From: Mesorhabditis belari
Lineage: Eukaryota; Nematoda; Chromadorea; Rhabditida; Rhabditidae
DNA: 64,000 nt
Reading direction: 5' to 3'
Assembly: GCA_958450365.1 (NCBI GenBank)
Contig: CAUEEP010000897.1
Span: 274,501-338,500, forward strand
The notes beneath the pieces are model-generated. The model saw only the letters and a program-made list of their open reading frames with translations, was not told the origin of the DNA and made no database searches. A program made the translations under genes and the position numbers. Positions 13,424 through 23,585 of the stretch are shown one piece after another. Within the stretch, counting starts at the first letter, position 1, and each line of letters opens with the position of its first letter.

Positions 13424-13506
13424 GGCCGCCAGCGGAATCGAACCCGCGAGCAGAGGTGGCGATGGGTTTTGGAGTCTAGCACCTTATCCCCTAGACCACC
13501 ACTGCT
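13424..13506 (-). pseudogene. tRNA-like sequence
   Basis: Minus strand: A box GTGGTCTAGGGGATAAGG and a near-perfect B box GGGTTCGATTCC. T4 or longer runs follow the 3' end. A CTCCAAA heptamer resembles an anticodon loop but its flanks do not pair. Confidence 0.55.
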
Positions 13507-13755
13507 GTTTTTGGGAGGCCGCGTGGTGCCCTCTTATAGGTCTCCTCCCTTCAGAGTCTTGTTCTTTCTGTTCGTCGAGGTGTACTTTGCGCTGTTTTTG
13601 TAAATATTCCAATTCTGGTACACTTAAAACTCTATTTTCTTGGTAATCAGATCGTTAGGGAAAGAATGAAGAATTCAGGGAAAGAAAGGAAGTTAAACAA
13701 AAGTCCAAAGAATCTGTTTTCCCGCATCTTGCCAATGTCAATCGGTTCATTCACC

Positions 13756-13890
13756 TTTCTTTCTCTCCTTTCCTTCCTTTCTTTCTTTCTTTCTTTCCTT
13801 TCTCTCTTTCTTCCTTTCCTTCCTTTCTTTCTTTCTTTCCTTTCTCTCTTTCTTTCCTTTCTTCTCCCTTTCCTTTCCCCTTCATTGTCC
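13756..13890. repeat. CTTT/CCTT pyrimidine microsatellite
   Basis: TTTCTTTCCTTT-type array. Confidence 0.9.
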
Positions 13891-14360
13891 ATCACTTTCT
13901 GACTGCCAATTTGACATTTCCCCGTTTTTTTATTTCACCTTTCCACCCATTTTTTTAATCGTTTTGAGTACAATGAACAGTGCGCACTTTTACGTGAAAT
14001 TCACATGTAAAAACCGGTTTTTCTTTCATCTAATCTAATCATTTTGTCGATTTTACAATTTCCCGTATCAATTCGAATTTGAGGCCATTCTTTGATGTGG
14101 ATCTATTGGTGGACCATTCTTTTTTATTGCTAAGTGACTGATTAGATCATTTTGACCTATTGACCATTGTTTAATTTACATATAGGAAATTTGCATAGAG
14201 AACAGGGTTATTGCAATTGTTTACTGAGTAAGTTAGAGTAATTTTGTGAGTACGACTAGTCAGTCAAAGTCAGTCTAGTCAACTAGTCAGCCAGTTACTT
14301 TACAAACAAGACTACGGGATCGTTAATCGATAGACTAATCGCTACGGTGGTTTTTGTCTT

Positions 14361-14455
14361 TTTAGCTACAGTAATCGCTACAGTTAGCTACAGTACGCTA
14401 AATAGCTACAGTACGCTAAATAGCTACAGTAAGCTTTTAGCTAGCTACAGTAATC
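14361..14455. repeat. Tandem repeat AGCTACAGTACGCTAAAT
   Basis: Several irregular copies built on AGCTACAGTA. Confidence 0.8.
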
Positions 14456-14838
14456 GATAGATAGAAAGGGGAATTTTGAATTTAAAGCTGTTAAATCTAC
14501 GATTGTTTCCAGTTTTCTAGAAATTTTTTCAATTTTATCAAAACAAATCCCAATTTTGCTCTTTTGTTCACCTAAGGATTCAAGAATGATTGGAATTTTG
14601 TTGAAAAAAAGGTTGAGTATCTTTTTTTCTCTCCCATTCACTATCACCCTTTTATTTACCCCAAAATTCATGTGATCAGAGAAAAGGAACTGTTTTTGAT
14701 CATCGAAAGTGATCGAAAGTGATCAGTTTATCAGGCGCTGACAGTGATCTTGCTGAATCATCGAAGTGCCCAACGATAGCCTAAATTTCAGCCTAAACTC
14801 CTAAGAGATTCACATAACCTTTCTTTGGGACTTTTTTC

Positions 14839-15092
14839 AAGCCGGCTTATATACTTTTAAAGCCCCGCCAACAAGTGTCCGAAATTGCCGAAAGCAAGCT
14901 ACGTTTTTAACGCTTTTCTCGCCACTCATCTGACCGATTTGGCTAAACCTGCTTCCATTTGATAGATATTAATCAGAGCTATCAAATGAAATCAAGTATA
15001 GCCGAATCGGTCAAGTGAGTAGCGAGAAAAACACAAAAAACGGAGCTTGCCAGGACACTTGGGGGCGGGGCTTCAAAAGTATATAAGCCAGC
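14839..15092. mobile_element. Palindromic element bordered by a minisatellite
   Basis: AGCCGGCTTATATACTTTTA at the left is matched by AAAAGTATATAAGCCAGCT at the right. Inner arms also match (CGATTTGGCTAAACC-type against GTATAGCCGAATCGG). The right terminus runs straight into the array at 15085-15222. Confidence 0.8.
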
Positions 15093-15222
15093 TACAAGCC
15101 AGCTACAAGCCAGCTACAAGCCAGCTACAAAAGCAGCTACAAGCCAGCTACAAAAGCAGCTACAAGCCAGCTACAAAAGCAGCTACAAGCCAGCTACAAA
15201 AGCAGCTACAAGCCAGCCAGCT
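15085..15222. repeat. AGCCAGCTACAA minisatellite
   Basis: About 11 copies of CAAGCCAGCTA or AAAGCAGCTA variants. The unit equals the terminal bases of the adjacent palindromic element. Confidence 0.9.
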
Positions 15223-15683
15223 GCGTAAATCTTTTAGCAAAGTATACTTGTTTGTGCTTGGCAAGGCTGTAGATTGAAATGAAATGTGACAAAAATCGAC
15301 CTGACTCTCGTAAATGATTCAACTCCAAGCCTTGGTCAGTCTACTGCCTCGGAATCAATACAAAACTAGAAAATCGATGATAAGCTTCCATTTGGAAAAC
15401 GAAAAACCTCTAGAAAAGCGCATCTTGAAAAGCAAATACTGTGGCACCTTGAACCAAAACAACCCTCCGAAAAAAACATTGTCAACACTTTTCCTCACAA
15501 AAAAACTTCCTCCAATTTCCTTTCTATTTCTTTTTTTTCTTTTCCAATTCAATTCCTCAATTCCCCATTTTATTTTCTTCGATTTCCCTCCATTCAATGT
15601 TCATTTTTCTTTCAACTTTGATCACTTTTTCTTTTCTTTTTCTTCTCATTTTAATCTTTCATTCCTTTTTCTCAAATAAATAC

Positions 15684-15995
15684 CGTAAAAGCTCTAATAG
15701 AAGCGCTAATAAATCTAGTTTTTAATTGAAAGTAATGTTCCGTAAAAACTCTAATAAAATGACCCCCTAAAGGAGTCGTAAAAGGCCGATTTTTCATCAT
15801 TTTTCATCATTTTTCAATCATTTTCTTCTAAGCACTGGTTAATGCTAAAATGATGTGTTATATCTCAAAAAATCACCCATCTTCTCTACTTTAATTTGAT
15901 ACATAAATGTGCGGAAACAAACGTACTAGTGTCAAGATATGAGCGTTTGTTTGAGAGTAAACTTTGACTACACGAAGCTCCTAAAAAAATCGAGA
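15684..15995. mobile_element. Copy of the ELOA-intron palindromic family
   Basis: Shares ACCGTAAAAGCTCTAATAG, the TTTTCAATCATTTT centre and TTTGATACATAAATG-type sequence with the element at 6275-6692. Confidence 0.7.
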
Positions 15996-16202
15996 CAAGA
16001 CTACGGTAGAGAGCAAGTAAAGTAAAGAGCAAGCGAGTAAAAGATTTATAACATTAAATAAGTGCACAAGAGAGAATGGATTACGATAGAGAATGCGCAA
16101 AAAAAACTAGAAACCGTTAAATTAACTGTTTTTTTTCGATTTAGCAGTAACTTAGACAATGTTTATTGGCTAGAAAAAGGTCTAGAAATGCAAATTTTGT
16201 TT

Positions 16203-16663
16203 GGGTTTGTTTGGCCGCTTGGTTGCTTGGCCGCTTGGTTGCTTGGCCGCTTGGTTGCTTGGCCGCTTGGTTGCTTGGCCGCTTGGTTGCTTGGCCGCTT
16301 GGTTGCTTGGCCGCTTGGTTGCTTGGCCGCTTGGTTGCTTGGCCGCTTGGTTGCTTGGCCGCTTGTCCGCTTGGCTGCTTGGTTGCTTGGCTGCTTGGTT
16401 GCTTGGCCGCTTGTCCGCTTGGCTGCTTGGTTGCTTGGTTGCTTGGCTGCTTGGTTGCTTGGTTGCTTGGCCGCTTGGTTGCTTGGTTGCTTGGTTGCTT
16501 GGTTGCTTGGCTGCTTGGCTGCTTGGCTGCTTGGTTGCTTGGCTGCTTGGTTGCTTGGTTGCTTGGCTGCTTGGTTGCTTGGCCGCTTGGTTGCTTGGCC
16601 GCTTGGTTGCTTGGTTGCTTGGCTGTTTGGTTGCTTGGCTGCTTGGTTGCTTGGCCGCTTGAC
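16203..16663. repeat. 8-bp minisatellite TTGGTTGC/TTGGCCGC
   Basis: About 57 copies of the unit. All three forward frames read as Trp-Leu-Leu-Gly-type repeats, so the overlapping open frames of up to 214 codons are not genes. Confidence 0.97.
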
Positions 16664-17178
16664 ACAAGCTCAAATGAAAGCTTTAGCCTTAGCCTAAAAG
16701 CTTTATTTTTGTTTTCACTTCCCCTTTCCCATTTTCCAATATTCTTGATGTTTATATTCTGATCCCTTTCATTCCCAATTTCCATTTCTTTTTCTCTTTT
16801 CTTTTCAACACATCGTCATTGTTTATATTGGATAAATGCCACTTTTCTTCTTTTCTTTAAACCTTTTAACTTTCCACTCTTATTATTTTCAAGTGCCCTT
16901 TCTGTGACTCATCCGATTTGGCGGCTGTTCCACTGATTCAGTGCAACTCTTTCGATAATTAATCACCAAAGATTGGATAAAGTTTGCAAGGAAAAGCTGC
17001 AAACTGTCTTTTTTGAATTTTTGAACAATTGGCTTGAGTTTTTTCATGATCTTTCTTCAATCTTCATCTTCTTTTTATCTTCTTACTATTTATTTTGATG
17101 AAATATATGATAGAAAATAAAAATAAAACAAAATTAAACATGGATGATACCTAAATAAACCAAAAAAAGGAAAGATTT

Positions 17179-17240
17179 AGCTGTAGAAGGGATTGAACCC
17201 GAGCAAAAGGGGGCCTTGTCGGCTCTTGGTACAAGCCTAC
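17179..17240 (-). pseudogene. Truncated tRNA-like sequence
   Basis: Minus strand B box GGGTTCAATCCC with a partial anticodon region; the 5' A-box half is missing. Confidence 0.5.
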
Positions 17241-17333
17241 ATGCCATTTTGATGAGATATACGATAGAAAATAAAAATAAAACAAAATTAAACATGGATG
17301 ATACCTAAATAAACCAAAAAAAGAAAAGATTTA

Positions 17334-17415
17334 GCTGTAAAAGGGATTGAACCCGAGCAAAACCGGTCGCTGCCGGCTCTTGATACAAGCCTCTTAACCA
17401 CTACACCACCACGGC
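17334..17415 (-). pseudogene. Type II tRNA-like sequence (AUC-like loop)
   Basis: Minus strand: A box TGGTGTAGTGGTTAAGAGG, a 5-bp stem GGCTT/GAGCC around the loop GTATCAA, then a long variable arm and B box GGGTTCAATCCC. T runs follow. This is the best-preserved anticodon arm in the window. The long variable arm recalls nematode V-arm tRNAs, but acceptor pairing is poor. Confidence 0.5.
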
Positions 17416-17919
17416 ACCTATGGGCTGAGTGTGTGGAGGTCCCAAATAGATATGTCGTTTGGGATTTCGATGTTGAATGCATTTTCAAATGCACTTAAAC
17501 GTTAAACAAGGCTTTCAGGCGAATTCTGCAGTGTTCTATTGAATTGAGTGCACCAGAAAGTGTGCGTTTGATAAACTAGTGGAGACTAGTAGTCAAGCCA
17601 ATTTACACCGCGAATCCCAAACGCGAATTCTTTTCGCACCCAATCAATCAATTTGAAATTGAGTTTCAAGAGTTCCAACGAGACAGATGCTAGACTACTA
17701 GACAAGTCAAATTAAACTAGTGGAAAGCGGTGAATAGCTGCAATGCGATAGCAAATTTGCGATGAATAGCTTCTTTGGGAAAAAATGTGCATTTCTAATA
17801 CAGTAATTTGTTCAATTCAAGCAGCTCTTACTATTATGGGATCTTTTTTCAGATTAACAACCTTTTTTAGACTTTTTCCATTTCTAAGTCAAAGCAATCT
17901 TTTGTTTTTGTTATAAATT

Positions 17920-18285
17920 TGCTTTGTTTTGTCTTGTTTTGTCTTGTTTTATCTTGTTTTACCTTGCTTTGCCTTGTTTTGTCTTGTTTTGTCTTGCTTT
18001 ACCTTGCTTTACCTTGTTTTGCCTTGTTTTTTTCTTGTTTTACTTTGTTTTACCTTGTTTTACCTTGTCTTGTCTTGTTTTACCTTCCTTTAACTTCCTT
18101 TACCTTCCTTTACCTTCCTTTCCCTTCCTTTACCTTCCTTTCCCTTCCTTTACCTTCCTTTCCCTTCCTTTACCTTCCTTTACCTTCCTTTACCTTCCTT
18201 TACCTTCCTCTACCTTCCTCTACCTTCCTCTACCTTCCTTTACCTTCCTTTACCTTCCTTTACCTTCCTTTACCTTGTCATAGCT
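17920..18285. repeat. 10-bp minisatellite CTTGTTTTAC to CTTCCTTTAC
   Basis: The array changes unit composition midway (TTGTTTT to TTCCTTT). Pyrimidine-rich. Confidence 0.95.
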
Positions 18286-18600
18286 TCGTTTAACTTTTCT
18301 GAAAAGTTTCTCACTCAAAGTTTACCCATTTCTTTCTTCAATTTCGAATTTATATATCAAATTAGCGCTAGAACTCTTGAAACTCAATTTGAAATTGATT
18401 GATTGAGTGTGAAAAAGAAAGATTCGCGGTGTAAATTCGCTTGATTCATAGCCACAATTTTGTCATTTGTGACTTCTTTTTCACAATTTTGGCTCATCGC
18501 ATCTTTTTTGACCGAAAAGATCGTTGACATTCGTTGAGATATTGAAGAATTCGGTCTCTTTCTTTTCTTCGCATATCCGATCGGACATCAATTCATTCTA

Positions 18601-18672
18601 TCTTTTTCTTTTTCTTTTCTTTTCTTTTCTTTTCTTTTCTTTTCTTTTCTTTTCTTTTCTTTTCTTTTCTAT
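18601..18672. repeat. TTTCT microsatellite
   Basis: Pure 5-bp TTTTC repeats. Confidence 0.9.
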
Positions 18673-19110
18673 TCGATTCTTATTCTCTTTTCCCATATCG
18701 GTGAGTAATCTTGTGGTAGTCGAAGTGATTCATTTCACTCAAAAATGACAGCTAACTCCGCCACCATTACTTCGGCTTATCTCATTTCAATATCTCAACT
18801 TTTAACCATGTCAACTGAATCATTTACTCAAGATTTAGCCTTTAGAAATCTTGTAAAAAGTTTTATCTTTATCTCAGCTCGATGAATTAACCAATTCATT
18901 TTGGATTCAGTGGCCAATCTAGTAGTTGAATACCTTTTTCCGTAAAGTACTCGACTTCTCTCATTCTATTCCTTTGTTAAGCAATAAAACTGGACTTCCA
19001 AAGCATGTTTAGATCAATTTAGATGCATTTTGATGAGTTGTAGTTTAAAATAAACTTGTATTTGAAATGCAGAACAATTAACTTTGCAAATCCAAAAAAG
19101 CAAATGAAAA

Positions 19111-19195
19111 AGCCGCACAGCGGACTCGAACCCGAGACCTTGTATTCTGACCTGCACCTTGTAGCCTAACACACTGCCACTCGGCCACCACTGCC
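19111..19195 (-). pseudogene. Type II tRNA-like sequence
   Basis: Minus strand: A box GTGGCCGAGTGGCAG, B box GGGTTCGAGTCC and T5/T6 runs downstream. Arm pairing is imperfect and no convincing anticodon loop is seen. Confidence 0.55.
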
Positions 19196-19221
19196 TCTCG
19201 ATGCCTTAAGGAAAATCTGGT

Positions 19222-19450
19222 TATATTGGGTTGATGGAAAAGTCCTTTCGGATTTTTTGGGAGAGTACCTTAAATTTGTCCAATATTTTTTGATACCTAA
19301 GCGAACATCGTAGCATAAACCAGTGTCGAGAATTCTCCAGATAACTCCAGAAACTCAATTAGTCATTTTTAGTTGTTTGATTAGTTTGATTATACAATCT
19401 ATTTCATTCAATATATTGGGTTGATGGAAAAGTCCTTCCGGATTTTTTGG
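19222..19450. mobile_element. Two mariner-type terminal fragments in direct orientation
   Basis: TATTGGGTTGATGGAAAAGTC occurs at about 19222 and again at about 19413 with near-identical following sequence. It resembles the TTGGGTTGATGC terminus of the mariner copy at 46760-47270. Confidence 0.6.
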
Positions 19451-19731
19451 GAGAGTACCTTAAATTTGTCGAATTTTGGCGTTTTATAACTCATCCTAAA
19501 GCTGAATTCAAGACGGATCGATTGGTAAAAACCGTTTTGAGATATCTCTTTTCTAAAAGTTTTTACAGCTATTTTAGTAAAGGGCGGCAGAGCCAAAAAA
19601 TGGCTGTTTTCACGTTTCGTTAGTTTTCCGTGCAGAAACCTAGGCTAAAAACATGTTATTCGTGATCAGCGTCAAAAATAACCCCTAGACACGCATTTTC
19701 AGAATCTTAGCAAAAATTTTTTGAAAATATT

Positions 19732-19775
19732 GTCACCGGTGGGAGTCGAACCAGCGACCATCAGATCAATAGCCT
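19732..19775 (-). pseudogene. 3' half of a tRNA-like sequence
   Basis: Minus strand T-arm-like GCTGGTTCGACTCCCACC followed by TTTT. The 5' half is absent. Confidence 0.4.
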
Positions 19776-19881
19776 TTCCGCCGCTTTCCGCCGATTTTCC
19801 TTCGTTTTTCTCGTTTTTCTCGTTTTTCTCGTTTTTCTTGTTTTTAAAAAAAAGTTGTCCAGCCAAAGTTCGCACCAAGCT

Positions 19882-19954
19882 GGCGCTAATAGCTCAGTGG
19901 TAGATGCTCATCTGGCCGATAAGCAGAAGGTCGAGGGTTCGATTCCCTTCGACT
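19882..19954 (+). pseudogene. tRNA-like sequence, Ile(GAU)-like loop
   Basis: A box TAGCTCAGTGGTAGATGC and B box GAGGGTTCGATTCCCTT with a fully paired T stem. The anticodon region TCTGG-CCGATAA-GCAGA lacks U33 and has one stem mismatch. GAU would be unusual for a nuclear isoleucine tRNA, so I favour a pseudogene. Confidence 0.55.
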
Positions 19955-20539
19955 CGAAACTCTTTGCCATTAATCTTTTTGACTTGATTACTATTAAACA
20001 TTGATTTTTCTTAACTAAATATAGGCTTTTTTCATGCTAAGCCTTTAAAGCAAACCATCAACTCGTTTCTAGATTGATTGGATAACTGAATCTAGTTTTC
20101 TTTCATCTTTAGCAACAAAATTAGCATCAAATCATCAAATTATCAATTTCTGTTGTCATAAAATCATTTCCATCATCATATTAACGATTTCAGCAATTCC
20201 GGCAAGCAAGTCATTCCGGTAAACTTGCAGAATCCACAAAAAAACCTGTTTATCTGCAAGTTTTTCTCATTTTTTTCTCATTTCTATTTTCAGGTATTTC
20301 CATCTCCCAAAGCCCATGTTTCACTATGTTTTTTGATATTTTCTTATGGCCCAAAGCCATGTGTCCCATTCTCCCTCTCTCTCAGTCTCTTTTCACTCGA
20401 AAATTCCATTGAAAAGAAAGCTCTTTTCGATATAAAGATCCGAACATTTGTCTTCGTTTGTTTTCATCAATCTTTTTCTTTTTTTCATCTTTTTTTTCGT
20501 CTTTTTATCCAGGTGTACACATTTGAAATATCACCTCCA

Positions 20540-20925
20540 AAATGATACGAGAGCTAAGTTTTGAATCGTACTAGAATGAGCTAAGGTTTGAGTCGTACTA
20601 GAATGAGCTAGTCTTTGAATAGTACTAGAATGAGCTAAGCTTTGAGTCGTACTAGAATGAGCTAGGGTTTGAATAGTACTAGAATGAGCTAAGTTTTGAA
20701 TAGTACTAGAATGAGCTAGTCTTTGAATAGTACTAGAATGAGCTAGGCTTTGAATAGTACTAGAATGAGCTAAGCTTTGAATAGTACTAGAATGAGCTAA
20801 GCTTTGAGTCGTACTAGAATGAGCTAAGCTTTGAATAGTGCTAGAATGAGCTAAGCTTAGAATAGTATTAGAATGAGCTAAGCTATGAATTAGAATGAGC
20901 TAAGCTTTGAATAGTACTAGTCAGT
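20540..20925. repeat. 27-bp minisatellite
   Basis: About 14 copies of a unit containing GTACTAGAATGAGCTAAGCT plus TTGAATA, with small variants. Confidence 0.95.
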
Positions 20926-21539
20926 TGGCTTGTGTACTCTAAACTCGAAACTAAACTCAAAACCAAACACACGTTTCCATTGCACTGTTTCTTGTGAGAG
21001 CAAATCGTTAAGTGTTAATCGTCAAATCGTCAAATATGCTTAGTTGGACCGAAATTTCGACTTTAATTTGTTCAGAAATGTGTGTAGATTCCCTTTTTAA
21101 GCTTCAATTCTATAGAAATGATTTTAGTTTGCCAAAATTTGTTTCAAAGATTCAAAGAAGATTCAAATTCAACAAGACTCAAACGCAAATCCTTTCTCTA
21201 GAATAGCTGTATTTCTGTGGTAAGCTGGGTAGAGAAATCGTAACATAAAGCCACTTGTTAGAGCATCAAAAAAGCTTGCGAAAGGCTTATTCTTGATCTT
21301 TCTTCTCCCATATGGTTGTCTCGATCATATTCAGTTTAGTTTTTCCATCGCTTCTTCCCCTTTTCCCTCATCATTTCCACCATGTGTGGCCCATTGAATT
21401 GGCCCTCATTGAATTGGCTGTGTGGCCCATAAGCTTTTGAACATTGTACTTTTGAACATACTTTTTCGTTTCTCTTTCATTTCTCTTTCATTTCTCTTTC
21501 ATTTCTCTTTCTAAGACTTTCAGAGTTTTTGTGAGGCTA

Positions 21540-21610
21540 CTTGTGGGTGTTCTACTCACAAGTAGACTACTAACAAGTAGACTACTCACAAGTAGACTAC
21601 TCACAAGTAA
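21540..21610. repeat. CACAAGTAGACTACT tandem repeat
   Basis: Four copies of a 15-bp unit, preceded by a CATTTCTCTTT repeat at about 21470-21510. Confidence 0.85.
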
Positions 21611-21921
21611 CTCTCTCTCTCAAAAACTCACTGATTTTTAATAGAGCTTTTTTAAGCCTAATTAAGCCCAAAATTGCTATGAAATGGAATAGAAACATCT
21701 TTAACTCTAATAGCCAGCCTTATTCTTTGTACTTTAAGCTTGAATCTTGCAAACACATCACTTCTAGTGCACTTAACTCATTCTATTCTCTCCTTGTGCT
21801 AAATCTCTGTAAGAAAAACGAAGAATTAAGAAGAAAGAATGATTTTACATTGTCAAGCCATTCTTTAATGGCTTTCAGCTCTTTCAGCTCTTTTTGCTGT
21901 ACGTTGTGAAGCTGTAAACTG

Positions 21922-21985
21922 AATCGATCACTTGAATCGATCACTTGAATCGATCACTTGAATCGATCACTTGAATCGATCACTT
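21922..21985. repeat. 13-bp tandem repeat CGATCACTTGAAT
   Basis: Five copies in perfect or near-perfect tandem. Confidence 0.9.
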
Positions 21986-22598
21986 GAATCCATCAAATCA
22001 CACTGTGCCAGAAGACGTGCGTTTGCATCAGTAAACCGGGTTCAAATTACAGTGATGATAGAGCTATTTCCGACTCCGAAAATTCTCGATAATCGCCAGT
22101 TCTTTGAAAATCATCCACTCCTTTTTTCTCACTTAGTTACTCATGTTTTTCTCGAAAATTTCTAACCACAAATTTTCGCGTCAAAGTTTATTCAAATGTG
22201 AAATGTTCAACAGTAGAAAGAGATCCCAAAAATGGCTCTTAGAGGAATTTCTTGGCGAGAAAATTTACGGAAATTGGAATGCCCATTGAAGCGAAATTTC
22301 AGAATTGACTTTTCTAAGCGAAATTTTATATTTTAAGGCTTTTATTTATTTTTAGGCTTAGTGATTTAGCGTAAATGGATTTTTAGATTATAATCCGTTT
22401 ACGCTAAATCACTTTGCGACTACTTTACGCCAAATTTTCTTTTTTGCGCAACTGGATCTTTTGCGCAACTCACATCTCGCAACTCGATAACTTTCTTCTG
22501 AATAAGCGAATCTTTATGATTTTGATGTCATTTTAATGCAATTGTTGAGATCTACAAAATGATATCAAAAAATCATAAAGATTCGTTTAATTAGAAGG

Positions 22599-23203
22599 GA
22601 AGAAGAACTTGGGGAGTTGGCAAAGAAGTTATGATGAGTTGCGCAAACGATCCAATTGCGCAAACGCTCCAGTTGCACAGACAATCCAGTTGCACAGACG
22701 ATCCAGTTGCGCTAACTATCCAGTTGCACAGACAATCCAGTTGTACAGACGATCCAGTTGCGCAAACGATCCACTTGACAGACGATCCAGTTGCGCTAAC
22801 TATCCAGTTGCACAGACGATCCAGTTGCGCTAACTATCCAGTTGCACAGACGATCCAGTTGCGCAAACGATCCACTTGACAGACGATCCAGTTGCGCTAA
22901 CTATCCAGTTGCACAGACAATCCAGTTGTACAGACGATCCAGTTGCGCTAACTATCCAGTTGCACAGACGATCCAGTTGCGCTAACTATCCAGTTGCACA
23001 GACAATCCAGTTGTACAGACGATCCAGTTGCGCTAACTATCCAGTTGCACAGACGATCCAGTTGCGCAAACGATCCACTTGTGCAGACGATCCAGTTGCA
23101 CAGACGATCCAGTTGCTCCAGTGCGCAACTGGAGCAACTGGATCGTTTGCGCAACTCATCATAACTTCTTTGCCAACTCCCCAAGTTGGCAAAGTTCTTC
23201 TTC
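22599..23203. mobile_element. Palindromic element with a minisatellite core
   Basis: GAAGAAGAACTTGGGGAGTT at the left and its inverse near 23180-23203 enclose the 22640-23130 array. The arms continue through AAGAAGTTATGATGAGTTGCG. The family is the same as the elements at 2325-3235 and 43075-43266. Confidence 0.85.
22640..23130. repeat. 17/34-bp minisatellite (GATCCAGTTGCGCTAAC)
   Basis: Alternating units GATCCAGTTGCGCTAAC and TATCCAGTTGCACAGAC in a higher-order arrangement. The motif GCGCAACT comes from the arms of the enclosing palindrome. Confidence 0.95.
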
Positions 23204-23350
23204 CAGACGATCCAGTTGCGCAAAGTAACCACCGCCTCCATTACTTGTTTTATTTTCAATTTCAAATGTTTTCTTGTTTATCGAAGTTTAGTTATTTTCA
23301 GTTTACCTCATCATTTCATCATTTCTCATCTCATCATTTCCACTTTTCAG

Positions 23351-23585
23351 AAAAAGTGGCGGGTTGTGGTTTACCGCCGTCCTTCTCTTCGGGTGGTGGC
23401 ACCTCTTTGGCCACTGTGCTCGAGAATTTACCCCTTTCTTATAATATGGATGGAAGGAATTTGGATCGAACAGCCTCGTTGGCTGATGGAGTCAGCAGTG
23501 ACAGAAGTGATGGTCGGTTTTGGAGAGTTGTAAAGAGTTTGAAGTTAGATTTAAAGAAAAGCAACAAGTTTAAGTGGGATAAACG
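23351..23585 (+). other. Candidate 5' exon of the TBC gene
   Basis: Opens after an ACTTTTCAG acceptor and ends at AAACG|GTGAAT. An in-frame ATG at 23446 begins [15 protein letters not shown], and the Ser/Lys-rich reading looks like real protein. Its end phase does not fit the strong acceptor at 24405, only a weak one at 24436 (CATATGAG). Either that weak site is used, or this exon joins another transcript, or the gene starts at the ATG at 24431. Confidence 0.45.

Larger units (their letters stand above)
17092..17416. repeat. Tandem duplication of about 160 bp containing tRNA-like sequences
   Basis: 17092-17240 and 17249-17416 share AAACATGGATGATACCTAAA and long flanking stretches. The first unit holds a truncated tRNA-like sequence and the second a fuller one. 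Confidence 0.85.
8632..23350. other. 14.7-kb gene desert of repeats
   Basis: Between the ELOA stop and the first TBC exon I found no exon chain that reads as a conserved protein. The stretch 8700-10340 shows nothing beyond AT-rich sequence. The rest is tandem repeats, palindromic elements, mariner-type terminal fragments (around 19222 and 19413) and tRNA-like sequences, listed separately. Confidence 0.6.

Noticed and set aside
16062..16785. Overlapping open frames of up to 214 codons on both strands
   Set aside because: They are translations of an 8-bp minisatellite; all frames stay open because the unit lacks stop codons.
19882..19954. A functional nuclear tRNA-Ile
   Set aside because: A GAU anticodon is not expected for nuclear tRNA-Ile, U33 is missing and the acceptor stem does not pair.
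20540..20925. CRISPR array suggested by regular 27-bp repeats
   Set aside because: Units are contiguous without unique spacers, no cas genes are present and the genome is eukaryotic; it is a minisatellite. The same applies to the arrays at 22640, 36295, 43478 and 47596.
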